A DNA stretch of 30,425 bases from assembly GCA_019416285.1 (NCBI GenBank), contig DXXM01000038.1, forward strand, positions 1-30,425, given 5' to 3'. A program made the position numbers and the translations under genes. A model generated the notes under the pieces. That model made no database searches. It saw nothing but the letters and a program-made list of their open reading frames with translations, and was not told the DNA's origin. The DNA is from Bacteroidales bacterium. Its GTDB lineage: Bacteria; Bacteroidota; Bacteroidia; Bacteroidales; Muribaculaceae. Shown here in pieces: positions 7,216 through 14,726 of this stretch. Numbering within the stretch: position 1 is the stretch's first letter; each line of letters starts with the position of its first letter.

Positions 7216-8589
7216 ATGGAAGAAAAAGACCACCGCTGCCCCCGCGGAAAACTCCACTGCTGCAACTGGCTGGAGGATATTCCCGGCGGCGTGACGGACT
7301 TCGATATCGTCGAAGTCCAGTTCAAGAACACCCGCAAGGGGTTCTACCGCAACTCTACCAATCTTGATCTCGCTCCCGGCGACCTCGTGGCTGTCGAGGC
7401 CACACCCGGCCACGACATAGGCACCGTCACCCTCACCGGCAAGCTCGTGGCGCTTCAGATGCGCCGCGCCAACGTGAAACCCGACGCCGAAATCCGCCGC
7501 GTGTTCCGCAAGGCCAAGCCTGCCGACATCGATAAATACGAGGAGGCCAAGGCCCGCGAGAACGACACTATGATTCGTGCCCGCAAAATCGCCGAGTCGC
7601 TCCATCTCAACATGAAGATTGGCGACGTCGAGTATCAGGGCGACGGAAACAAGGCTATATTCTATTATATAGCCGACGAGCGCGTCGATTTCCGCCAGCT
7701 CATCAAGGTGCTTGCCGAGACCTTCAAGGTGCGCATCGAGATGAAGCAGATAGGTGCCCGCCAGGAAGCCGGTCGCATCGGCGGCATAGGCTCCTGCGGC
7801 CGTCCGCTCTGCTGCGCGAGCTGGATGACCAATTTCGTGTCGGTCGGCACGAGTGCCGCGCGCTATCAGGACATATCGCTCAACCCGCAGAAGCTCGCCG
7901 GCCAGTGTGCGAAACTCAAATGCTGTCTCAACTTCGAGGTCGATACCTATGTCGAGAGCGCCAGGCAGATGCCTCCACGCGAGACACGCCTGGAGACGCT
8001 CGACAATACCTATTACCACTTCAAGACCGACATCTTCAAGAAGGAAATCACCTATTCGACCGACAAGCAGCTCGCGGCCAATCTCGTCACCATCAACGCC
8101 GCCCGTGCCTTTGAGGTAATCGAGATGAACCGCCGCGGCGAGAAGCCCGAAAGCCTGCTCCCCGACGGCGAGCAGAAGCAGGGGGGCAAGCCGAGACCCA
8201 TAGACCTTGCCTCGCAGGATGACCTGACACGCTTCGACAAGACCAAGAAGAAAAAGCGCAAGAAGAACAAGGGAGGCAACTCCGCCGCTCCCTCCGAGGG
8301 GCAGCAGCAGAACCAGCCGCAGCAGCCAAACGGCGAGCGTCAGCCTCAGAATGACCATGCGCCCAAGGGTGATGCTCCCCAGCGTCCGTCCCAACAGCAG
8401 GCCCAGCAGGGCGAGCGCCGTCAGCGTCCGAAAAACAAGCCCAAGAAGCCTCAGGGCGGTGAGCGCCAGCAGCAGCCGGCGGCGCAGCAGCCCGACCGTG
8501 AGCCCGTGCAGCCCCGTCAGGATGCCCCGCAGCAGCCTCAGCAGCTCCCGGCCCGTCTCCCCAAGGCTTTCCGCGACAATAAGGAATGA
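7216..8589 (+). CDS. ricT: RicT/PSP1-family protein with disordered tail
   Basis: 457 aa. Residues ~1-300 match the PSP1/YaaT (RicT) family. In Bacillus subtilis, RicT forms a complex with RicA and RicF that binds Fe-S clusters and directs RNase Y. Cysteines that could hold a cluster are C194, C199, C200, C231, C236 and C237 (SCGRPLCCASW ... QCAKLKCCLNFE), plus an N-terminal C8 and C15-C16. From about residue 340 a lysine block (DKTKKKKRKKNKGG) leads into a ~110-residue low-complexity tail of Q, P, R and N, probably disordered and perhaps RNA-binding. A strong purine-rich stretch (GGAGGGAGGG, 7199-7208) lies upstream of the ATG, unusual for Bacteroidota. It directly follows rny, supporting a joint role; ricA and ricF are not seen here. 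Confidence 0.9.
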   Translation: MEEKDHRCPRGKLHCCNWLEDIPGGVTDFDIVEVQFKNTRKGFYRNSTNLDLAPGDLVAVEATPGHDIGTVTLTGKLVALQMRRANVKPDAEIRRVFRKAKPADIDKYEEAKARENDTMIRARKIAESLHLNMKIGDVEYQGDGNKAIFYYIADERVDFRQLIKVLAETFKVRIEMKQIGARQEAGRIGGIGSCGRPLCCASWMTNFVSVGTSAARYQDISLNPQKLAGQCAKLKCCLNFEVDTYVESARQMPPRETRLETLDNTYYHFKTDIFKKEITYSTDKQLAANLVTINAARAFEVIEMNRRGEKPESLLPDGEQKQGGKPRPIDLASQDDLTRFDKTKKKKRKKNKGGNSAAPSEGQQQNQPQQPNGERQPQNDHAPKGDAPQRPSQQQAQQGERRQRPKNKPKKPQGGERQQQPAAQQPDREPVQPRQDAPQQPQQLPARLPKAFRDNKE

Positions 8590-9059
8590 TGCGTAGCCCT
8601 CTCTACATACTGCTCATATCACTCGCGCTCCTCTGCGCCTGTGGGCCGGGGACGCGCGACTACAGCCGGTGGGCCAACATGCCGCCGGAAGGGTGGCTCT
8701 ACGCCGACACAGTGTCGCTTCTCCCCGTCGACACTTCTCTGACCGACAACGATTCAGTCGTCAGCGGCAGCCTGAAGGTGGCCCTGCGCCACAGCAACGC
8801 CTATCCCTTCTCGAATATATGGCTTGAGCTGACTTACCACACAGAGGGGCGCCGGATGGTCTGCGACACCGTCAATATCCCTCTTGCCGACGTCTACGGG
8901 CGCTGGCTCGGAAGCGGATTCGGCGCGGCCTACCAGCGCGAGGCGCTCGTCAGCCCCTCGGCTGTGATTGACCTCACCCGTCCCGTGGCCCTGCGCCACA
9001 TCATGCGTGTCGACACCCTCTGCGGAGTCGAGCAGGTGGGCATCGAGGTCGTCAGATAG
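8586..9059 (+). CDS. gldH: GldH-family lipoprotein
   Basis: 157-aa lipoprotein; the start overlaps the ricT stop (ATGA), with a second ATG one codon later. The N-terminus MMRSPLYILLISLALLCAC is a lipoprotein signal, with the lipidated cysteine predicted at C19. The mature part (YADTVSLLPVDT, LKVALRHSNAYPFSNIWLEL, DTVNIPLAD, GRWLGSGFG) matches the GldH pattern of a beta-rich periplasmic domain. In flavobacteria GldH is needed for gliding motility, but homologues occur in non-gliding gut Bacteroidales. No other gliding genes lie in this window, so the role here is unknown. It is the last gene before a strong terminator. Confidence 0.85.
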   Translation: MMRSPLYILLISLALLCACGPGTRDYSRWANMPPEGWLYADTVSLLPVDTSLTDNDSVVSGSLKVALRHSNAYPFSNIWLELTYHTEGRRMVCDTVNIPLADVYGRWLGSGFGAAYQREALVSPSAVIDLTRPVALRHIMRVDTLCGVEQVGIEVVR

Positions 9060-9097
9060 CCTGTCGGAACCGAAATTTATTACCCCCCTTTTGTATT

Positions 9098-9133
9098 ATA
9101 GCACCTTTCCGCCCCCGGAAAGGTGCTATTTTT
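9098..9133 (+). terminator. Intrinsic terminator after gldH
   Basis: A 13-bp perfect stem (9098-9110 with 9117-9129, containing GCACCTTTCC/GGAAAGGTGC) with a 6-nt GCCCCC loop is followed by a T tract. It closes the coiled coil-zapA-rny-ricT-gldH transcript. Confidence 0.92.
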
Positions 9134-9191
9134 GTGCTGTTGGTCTTTTCAGGTAGTTTTAGTTATTAACCCCATTAAATCACACACAGAA

Positions 9192-9611
9192 ATGCGAAAG
9201 ATACGAAAGATTATCGTCCACTGCACGGCCACGCCTGCGGGACGTGAGGTTACAGTCTCCGAAATAGATTCATGGCACCGCGCCCGCGGTTTCAACTGCA
9301 TAGGCTATCATTACGTCGTGGCCCTTGACGGCGAAGTGCTTCCCGGACGTCCCGAAGAGCAGATTGGCGCACACTGTCTCGGCCATAACGCCGACAGCAT
9401 AGGAGTGGCCTACGTCGGCGGACTCGCTGCTGACGGCAAGACTCCCTCCGATACTCGCACCCCCGCTCAACGCGCCTCCCTGCGCGCCCTGATAGACAGT
9501 CTGCGCACCCGCTACCCCGGCGTCACTGTCCATTCCCACTACGAATTCGCCGCCAAAGCCTGCCCATGCTTCGACGCCGCCACAGAATTCGCAGACCCTA
9601 TCCCGGACTAA
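9192..9611 (+). CDS. N-acetylmuramoyl-L-alanine amidase, T7-lysozyme type (Amidase_2)
   Basis: 139-aa single-domain amidase that would cleave the bond between muramic acid and the stem peptide. Start chosen at 9192 (MRKIRKIIVHCTAT), because the upstream residues belong to the preceding terminator region. Zinc ligands expected from T7 lysozyme are H10, H116 and C124. The catalytic tyrosine and lysine match Y39 and K122, with the same spacings as T7 (29 residues from the first histidine to tyrosine; lysine two before cysteine in KACPCFD). There is no signal peptide, so release would need another route, as for phage endolysins. Such orphan amidases are common in gut Bacteroidales genomes and are often prophage-derived; no other phage gene is visible here. 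Confidence 0.93.
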   Translation: MRKIRKIIVHCTATPAGREVTVSEIDSWHRARGFNCIGYHYVVALDGEVLPGRPEEQIGAHCLGHNADSIGVAYVGGLAADGKTPSDTRTPAQRASLRALIDSLRTRYPGVTVHSHYEFAAKACPCFDAATEFADPIPD

Positions 9612-9659
9612 TCGGGCCAATCTTGGTCGCCGTTATTGTTTTTCACCTCCAAATCGGCT

Positions 9660-9845
9660 TCAACAGCCTTTCCAGTACAGATAAATATAATCGATAATGA
9701 ACTGTATGAGGCAGGAGATAATAGTAGGTACTCCTATCAAGATTAATATGCGTTTCCAACCTGTTATCTTTTTAGGCAGCAGACGGTTGGTTATAAGTAG
9801 AATAGATGCTGTTAATGCACCTGAGATATACGGATTGAGATCCAT
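9660..9845 (-). CDS. Small hydrophobic protein with two membrane segments, function unknown
   Basis: 61-aa open frame on the minus strand, convergent with the amidase 48 bp away. Two hydrophobic stretches (YISGALTASILLITNRLL and ILILIGVPTIISCLIQFII) are separated by a short basic loop (PKKITGWKR), giving a two-helix hairpin. This size and topology resemble small holins, and an amidase is next door, but strand and order differ from a lysis cassette and I do not recognise the family. Base composition is more AT-rich than its neighbours. It may be a real small gene or a chance frame. Confidence 0.5.
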   Translation of the reverse strand: MDLNPYISGALTASILLITNRLLPKKITGWKRILILIGVPTIISCLIQFIIDYIYLYWKGC

Positions 9846-10029
9846 AGGCCGAATGTTATAGAGTTACTTCCGCGAATATACAAATTTTCCGGACAATCTA
9901 CGAAGCGATTTGAGCAGATATTTGGTCAAGTGCCTACTGCCACACCTGGATTTTGCCACGCTTCCCCGTTTGCTTTGGTCCGGTTGCTTTACTTATGAGG
10001 TTGTGGATTGAAGGGCAGAAGGAAGGAAT

Positions 10030-10063
10030 AAAAATAGAGGGCCTGTCTCTCGACAAGCCCTCT
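10030..10063 (-). terminator. Intrinsic terminator after inositol-3-phosphate synthase
   Basis: On the minus strand AGAGGGC and GCCCTCT (plus 10057-10063 and 10036-10042) form a 7-bp stem with a 14-nt loop. It is followed by ATTTTTATT, about 75 nt after the stop codon. Confidence 0.8.
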
Positions 10064-10137
10064 GGGATTTCATTTCATTTTTCTTTCCTTACGGTTTAGG
10101 CGATGGGTTTCATTGCCAATATGTTGGAATCGTCTGA

Positions 10138-11481
10138 TTAGTCGATTTCTTCGTCAGCCTCGTAGCCGCCCATCTCGCGGATGGCGTTCTTGAGCATGGT
10201 GTACTGCTGGAAGAGGTGGTTGACAGGTACCTCACCCTTGGTGTAGTCATGCATCGGGCTCTTGAGGAAGAAGCTGAGGAAGCGCTGGATACCGTGACGG
10301 CCGGCGCGTGCAGCGAGGTCGCTGAGGAGCACGAGGTCAAGGCAGAGCGGAGCTGCGAGGATAGAGTCGCGGCAGAGGAAGTTGATCTTGATCTGCATGG
10401 GATAGCCCATCCAGCCGAAGATGTCGATGTTGTCCCAGCCTTCCTTGCTGTCGTTGCGCGGGGGATAGTAGTTGATGCGCACCTTGTGGTAGTAACCCTG
10501 GTGGCCACCCTCTTCTGCGCCGCCGCAGTTGGCGTTGTAGAGGTCGGGCTGATCCTCGGGAACGAGGATTGACTCAAGGGTAGAGAGCTTCGAAACCTCT
10601 TTGGTGCGGAAGTTGGCGGGTTCGTCAAGCACGAGACCGTCGCGGTTGCCGAGGATGTTGGTCGAGAACCAACCGTTGAGGCCGAGGCAGCGGGTACCGA
10701 TGATGGGGGCGAAGCCTGACTTCACGAGAGTCTGGCCGGTCTTGAAGTCCTTGCCTGCGATGGGCATGCCGGTCTTTTCGCTGAGTTCCCACATTGCGGG
10801 GATGTCGACAGTGGTGTTGGGGGCACCCATGATGAAGGGAGCGCCTTCCTGGAGTGCTGCGTAAGCGTAGCACATAGAGGGAGCCACATGCTCCTTGTCA
10901 TCAGCCTTCATAGCGGCTTCGAGAGCCTCGAGTGAGCCGTGTACCTTCTCGTCAACGGGAACGTAAACCTCTGTGGAGGCAGCCCAGAGAACTACCACGC
11001 GGTCAACACCGGTTTCTTTCTTGAAGTTGCGGATGTCCTCGCGGAGCTGTTCGGCCATTTCCCAGCGGGTCTTGTCGCCCATGGTGTTGTCGCCGTCAAG
11101 ACGCTTTGCATAGTTCTTGTCGAAAGCGGCCTTCATGGGGACAATCTTCTCGAGCTCGTCCTTTACAGGCTCGATGTCCTTTTCCTGGAGCACTTCAGCA
11201 TAGATAGCGCTCTGGTATGCGTTTGCGGGATAAACGTCCCAGGCACCGAACACGATGTCGTTGAGGTCGGCCATGGGGACGATGTCCTTATAGTGGAGAT
11301 ATTTTTTGTCTGCGCCTTTGCCTACACGGATTTTATCGTATTGAGTCATTGAGCCGACAGGCTTTGCGAGACCTTTGCGGGCCATGAGGACGCCGGTCAT
11401 GAAGGTGGAGCTGACTGCTCCAAGTCCTACTACGAGTACGCCAAGTTTACCGTTGGCGGGTTTTACAGTAGATTTTGTCAT
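10138..11481 (-). CDS. ino1: Inositol-3-phosphate synthase
   Basis: 447-aa NAD-dependent enzyme converting glucose 6-phosphate to 1D-myo-inositol 3-phosphate. The N-terminus holds the Rossmann nucleotide-binding loop GVLVVGLGAVSST (residues 14-26). Typical synthase segments follow: WAASTEV, GAPNTTVDIP, IAGKDFKTGQTLVKSG and LGLNGWFSTNILGN (active-site lysines in the AGKDFKTGQT block). In Bacteroides thetaiotaomicron such an enzyme starts inositol-lipid synthesis, supplying phosphatidylinositol and inositol-phosphoceramide pathways. The lipid-transfer and phosphatase genes of that cluster are not beside it here. It has its own promoter candidate and terminator, so it is probably monocistronic. 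Confidence 0.95.
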   Translation of the reverse strand: MTKSTVKPANGKLGVLVVGLGAVSSTFMTGVLMARKGLAKPVGSMTQYDKIRVGKGADKKYLHYKDIVPMADLNDIVFGAWDVYPANAYQSAIYAEVLQEKDIEPVKDELEKIVPMKAAFDKNYAKRLDGDNTMGDKTRWEMAEQLREDIRNFKKETGVDRVVVLWAASTEVYVPVDEKVHGSLEALEAAMKADDKEHVAPSMCYAYAALQEGAPFIMGAPNTTVDIPAMWELSEKTGMPIAGKDFKTGQTLVKSGFAPIIGTRCLGLNGWFSTNILGNRDGLVLDEPANFRTKEVSKLSTLESILVPEDQPDLYNANCGGAEEGGHQGYYHKVRINYYPPRNDSKEGWDNIDIFGWMGYPMQIKINFLCRDSILAAPLCLDLVLLSDLAARAGRHGIQRFLSFFLKSPMHDYTKGEVPVNHLFQQYTMLKNAIREMGGYEADEEID

Positions 11482-11590
11482 GATTGGTTTCTTACTAATT
11501 AATAGTAAATTATTAAGGTTATTTTGTTTTTGATTATTTCCTTAAAGTATTCACAGTCTGCGCCTGAGGGCAGACTCTGAAATGAGTCCC

Positions 11591-11598
11591 CAAAAGTA
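11591..11598 (-). promoter_or_regulatory. Candidate -7 box of the inositol-3-phosphate synthase gene
   Basis: Minus-strand TACTTTTG fits TAnnTTTG exactly. It predicts a leader of about 100 nt. No convincing -33 box is visible at the usual distance. Confidence 0.45.
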
Positions 11599-11737
11599 CA
11601 GCAATTTTTTCTAATGTGAAATAATTTTTATTTAAAAAATCCCCCTGCTATACTAAAATAAGTAAATAAGTAGCCTGAATAGTGAATTTGATTTAATTTG
11701 TCAGTGAGTTAGGTTTGTTGATGTTAATATATGTAAA

Positions 11738-11768
11738 GTGGCCCGACGGGGATTTTCCGTCGGGCCAC
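11738..11768 (-). terminator. Terminator hairpin after korB
   Basis: A perfect 12-bp GC-rich stem (plus 11738-11749 with 11757-11768, GTGGCCCGACGG and its complement) encloses a 7-nt loop. On the minus strand it is followed by TTTACAT, a weak U tract, so termination is likely but possibly incomplete. Confidence 0.7.
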
Positions 11769-11806
11769 ACTGTTGTTTCTATGGGGCTGCTGTCAGCCTG
11801 TCGTCG

Positions 11807-12820
11807 TTATTCAACTGTCCAGGTTTCGCCGGCGAGCACCATGTCGCGGAGCGAACCGAAGTTCTTGCGGGCGCGGACTTCGGCCACCTGCTCCTCGACA
11901 GCGTGGTCGTAGGCGGGTGAGTCGACGTCGCGGATCACTCCGAGGGCGAGCGGAAGCTCATGGCCGTCCATCATGGCGAGCTGCTGGTGGAGGAAGTTGG
12001 AGGGAGTGTGGGCGTCGTGAACGAGCACATCGTCCATTGTGTAGCCGTCCTCGCCCACCTTCACTGCTTTGAGGAGGAAGCCGTCGCGCACGAGGCCCAT
12101 TTCCTTGTCCTTGCCGAAGAGCATCTTCTCGCCGTGGACGAGGTGGATTGTGCGCTCGGCACGGGTTTCCTTGTCGGTGATATAGTTGTGGATGCCGTTG
12201 TTGAAAATCACGCAGTTCTGGAGCACTTCGACTACCGACGCACCTTTGTGGCGTGCGGCGGCCACGAGCACTTCCTGTGAAATCTGAAGCTCTACGTCGA
12301 TGCTGCGGGCGAAGAAGTTACCGCGTGCGCCGAACACGAGTTCTGCCGGGATGAAGGGGTCCTCGGTTGTGCCGTAGGGCGATGATTTCGACACGAATCC
12401 GCGGTCGCTGGTGGGCGAATACTGGCCCTTGGTCAGACCGTAGATTTTATTGTTGAATAGAATCATGTTGATGTCGACATTGCGGCGCACTGCGTGGATG
12501 AAGTGGTTGCCGCCGATGGCGAGACCGTCGCCGTCGCCCGAAATCTGCCATACGGTCATGTCGGGACGGGCTACCTTGAAACCTGTGGCGATGGCTGCCG
12601 CACGTCCGTGGATGGTGTGGAAGCCGTAGGTGTTCATGTAGTAGGGGAGGCGGGAGCTGCATCCGATACCCGAAATCACTGCGGTCATGTGGGGAGGCAC
12701 GCCCACGATGGCCATGGCCTTGTGGAGTGAGTTGAGGATGGCGTGGTCGCCGCAGCCGGGACACCAGCGCACTGATTGGTTGCTCTTATAGTTGGCGGGG
12801 GTAAACTGTGTCTGTTCCAT
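11807..12820 (-). CDS. korB: 2-oxoglutarate:ferredoxin oxidoreductase, beta subunit (KorB)
   Basis: 337-aa thiamine-diphosphate-binding subunit of a 2-oxoacid:ferredoxin oxidoreductase that makes succinyl-CoA, or runs the reverse carboxylation with reduced ferredoxin. Cysteines for the 4Fe-4S cluster are C20 and C23 (WCPGCG), C54 (GIGCSSR) and C203 (LQNCVIFNN). The thiamine-diphosphate motif is GDGDGLAIGGNH (95-106), ending in NNKIYGLTKGQ. Sequence features favour the 2-oxoglutarate type over pyruvate, but substrate is not provable from sequence. It starts 4 bp after the korA stop, so the two are translated together. Confidence 0.93.
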   Translation of the reverse strand: MEQTQFTPANYKSNQSVRWCPGCGDHAILNSLHKAMAIVGVPPHMTAVISGIGCSSRLPYYMNTYGFHTIHGRAAAIATGFKVARPDMTVWQISGDGDGLAIGGNHFIHAVRRNVDINMILFNNKIYGLTKGQYSPTSDRGFVSKSSPYGTTEDPFIPAELVFGARGNFFARSIDVELQISQEVLVAAARHKGASVVEVLQNCVIFNNGIHNYITDKETRAERTIHLVHGEKMLFGKDKEMGLVRDGFLLKAVKVGEDGYTMDDVLVHDAHTPSNFLHQQLAMMDGHELPLALGVIRDVDSPAYDHAVEEQVAEVRARKNFGSLRDMVLAGETWTVE

Positions 12821-12824
12821 GATA

Positions 12825-14675
12825 TTATTTGTCCTCCATGATTTTGGTTACACCATTGACGATTTCGCTCACGAGGAAGGGCTGGCCCTGAATCTTGTTG
12901 ATGCGCTCGATGCGGAGGCCGGGGAATTTGGCCTGGAGATAGTCGGCGAACATGCCTGTGTTGAGCTCGGCTACTATCACGCGCTTGTAGCCGCGGAGCA
13001 CCTCTTCGGTGTTGGCGGGAAGCGGGTTGATGTAGTTGAAGTGGGCGAAGGCCACGGGCTTGCCTTCGGCGCAGAGTTCGCCGGCGGCTGTGCGGAGATG
13101 GCCGTAGGTACCGCCCCAACCTACGAGGATAGTGTCGGCGCCCTTCGGGTCGAGCACTTCGAGTGCGGGGATGTCGTCGGCGATGCGGGCTATCTTCTCG
13201 CGGCGTGCCTTGACCATCTTCTCATGGTTGATGGGGTCGGTGGAGATTGCTCCGGTGTTGTAGTCCTTTTCGAGACCGCCCACGCGGTGTGTGGCGCCTT
13301 CGGTGCCGGGGATTGCCCAGTAGCGGACCATGCTTTCGTCCTTGCGGGTGTAGGGCTGCCATGCGGCGTCGACTGCATCGGGGGCGAGCAGCGGGGGATG
13401 GATTTCGGGGAGCTCGGAAGCCTCGGGCACGCGCCATGCGCTCGAGCCGTTGCCGATGAAGGCGTCGGTGAGGAGGATGACGGGTGTCATGTGTTCCATT
13501 GCGATGCGTGCGGCTTCGAAGGCCATGGTGAAGCAGTCGGTCGGGGTGGAGGCGGCTACGACGGCGAGAGGCGACTCACCGTTGCGGCCGTAGAGGGCCT
13601 GCATGAGATCGGTCTGCTCGGTCTTGGTGGGGAGGCCGGTGGAGGGACCGCCGCGCTGCACGTCGACAACCACGAGCGGGAGCTCGGCGATGACGGCGAG
13701 ACCGATGCCTTCGCTCTTGAGGGCAAGGCCGGGGCCAGAGGTGGAGGTGACGGCGAGATGGCCGGCGAAGGATGCGCCGATTGCGGAGCATACGCCTGCA
13801 ATCTCATCTTCCATCTGCACGGCTTTCACTCCGAGGTCCTTGCGCTTGGCGAGTTCCTGAAGGATGTCGGTGGCGGGGGTGATGGGGTAGCTGCCGAGGA
13901 AAAGCGGACGGCCGCTCTTCTCGGATGCGGCGATGAAGCCCCAGGCGGTGGCGGTGTTGCCGTTGATATCAGTGTAGACGCCGGGCACAGCATCTTCGGT
14001 CTCGATGCGGTAGGTGCTGACGCTGGCGTGAATATTGTTGCCGTAGTTGTAGCCTGCCTCGATTACCTTGGCGTTGGCCTCGTAGATGGCGGGTTTCTTG
14101 GCAAATTTGCCTTTGAGCATGCGGAGGGCGCCTTCGAGGGGACGGTCGAAGAGCCAGCACACGAGGCCGAGGGCAAAGATGTTGCGGCATTTGAGGATGC
14201 TCTTATTGTCGAGGCCGGAGTCGGCAAGCGCAGCCTTGGTCATTGAGGTGACGGGCACTTCAACCACCTGGGCCTTGATGTCGAGTTCCTTGAAGGGGTC
14301 GAGGGTCTCGAAGAGGGCTTTCTTGAGGTCGGCTTCCTTGAAGGAGTCGATGTCGACGATTACCACTCCGTTGGGCTTGAGGAAGCGGATGTTCTGCTTG
14401 AGCGCGGCGGGATTCATGGCGATGAGTACGTCGCAGTTGTCGCCGGGGGTATGGACGTCGACTCCGACGCTGACCTGGAAGCCTGACACACCGCTGAGCG
14501 AGCCCTGCGGGGCGCGTACCTCGGCCGGATAGTCGGGGAAGGTTGACACTTTGTTTCCTAACCCTGCGGAGACATTTGTGAAAATGTTGCCTGCGAGCTG
14601 CATGCCGTCGCCGGAGTCGCCGGAGAAGCGCACGACAACTTTGTCGAGGGTCTTGACATTTGTCTTGTCTAACAT
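12825..14675 (-). CDS. korA: 2-oxoglutarate:ferredoxin oxidoreductase, fused gamma-alpha subunit (KorA)
   Basis: 616-aa catalytic partner of KorB. Residues 1-~190 are the gamma domain (FSGDSGDGMQLAGNIF, then YPAEVRAPQGSLSGVSGFQV). Residues ~240-480 form the pyrimidine-binding alpha domain with the YPITP motif at 263-267 and the conserved acidic block QMEDEIAG (287-294) that activates thiamine diphosphate. The C-terminal domain (~490-616) contains LVGWGGTYGHLRTA and VIVAELNTGMFADYL. The gamma-alpha fusion is usual in Bacteroidota. The stop lies 4 bp before korB, and dihydroorotase ends 51 bp upstream on the same strand without an obvious promoter between. Long open frames on the opposite strand here are GC-rich shadows. 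Confidence 0.95.
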   Translation of the reverse strand: MLDKTNVKTLDKVVVRFSGDSGDGMQLAGNIFTNVSAGLGNKVSTFPDYPAEVRAPQGSLSGVSGFQVSVGVDVHTPGDNCDVLIAMNPAALKQNIRFLKPNGVVIVDIDSFKEADLKKALFETLDPFKELDIKAQVVEVPVTSMTKAALADSGLDNKSILKCRNIFALGLVCWLFDRPLEGALRMLKGKFAKKPAIYEANAKVIEAGYNYGNNIHASVSTYRIETEDAVPGVYTDINGNTATAWGFIAASEKSGRPLFLGSYPITPATDILQELAKRKDLGVKAVQMEDEIAGVCSAIGASFAGHLAVTSTSGPGLALKSEGIGLAVIAELPLVVVDVQRGGPSTGLPTKTEQTDLMQALYGRNGESPLAVVAASTPTDCFTMAFEAARIAMEHMTPVILLTDAFIGNGSSAWRVPEASELPEIHPPLLAPDAVDAAWQPYTRKDESMVRYWAIPGTEGATHRVGGLEKDYNTGAISTDPINHEKMVKARREKIARIADDIPALEVLDPKGADTILVGWGGTYGHLRTAAGELCAEGKPVAFAHFNYINPLPANTEEVLRGYKRVIVAELNTGMFADYLQAKFPGLRIERINKIQGQPFLVSEIVNGVTKIMEDK

Positions 14676-14726
14676 AATGTTGGTGAAGGTTTAAGTTACT
14701 TATATGTTATTCATGGTGAATTGTGT

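Larger units (their letters stand above)
11482..11806. other. Intergenic region between inositol synthase and korB
   Basis: 325 bp without a gene. It holds the promoter candidate (11591-11598) for the downstream gene on the minus strand, a very AT-rich stretch (about 11605-11720), and the korB terminator hairpin (11738-11768). I see no small open frame with coding character. Confidence 0.7.

Noticed and set aside
6622..8394. 590-codon minus-strand open frame opposite rny and ricT
   Set aside because: Composition is a shadow of two strongly supported genes; the Leu/Gly/Val/Asp-rich product has no recognisable domain.
12792..14246. 484-codon open frame on the plus strand opposite korA
   Set aside because: It mirrors korA codon structure (GC-rich third positions), has no domain pattern and lies on the antisense of a well-supported gene.
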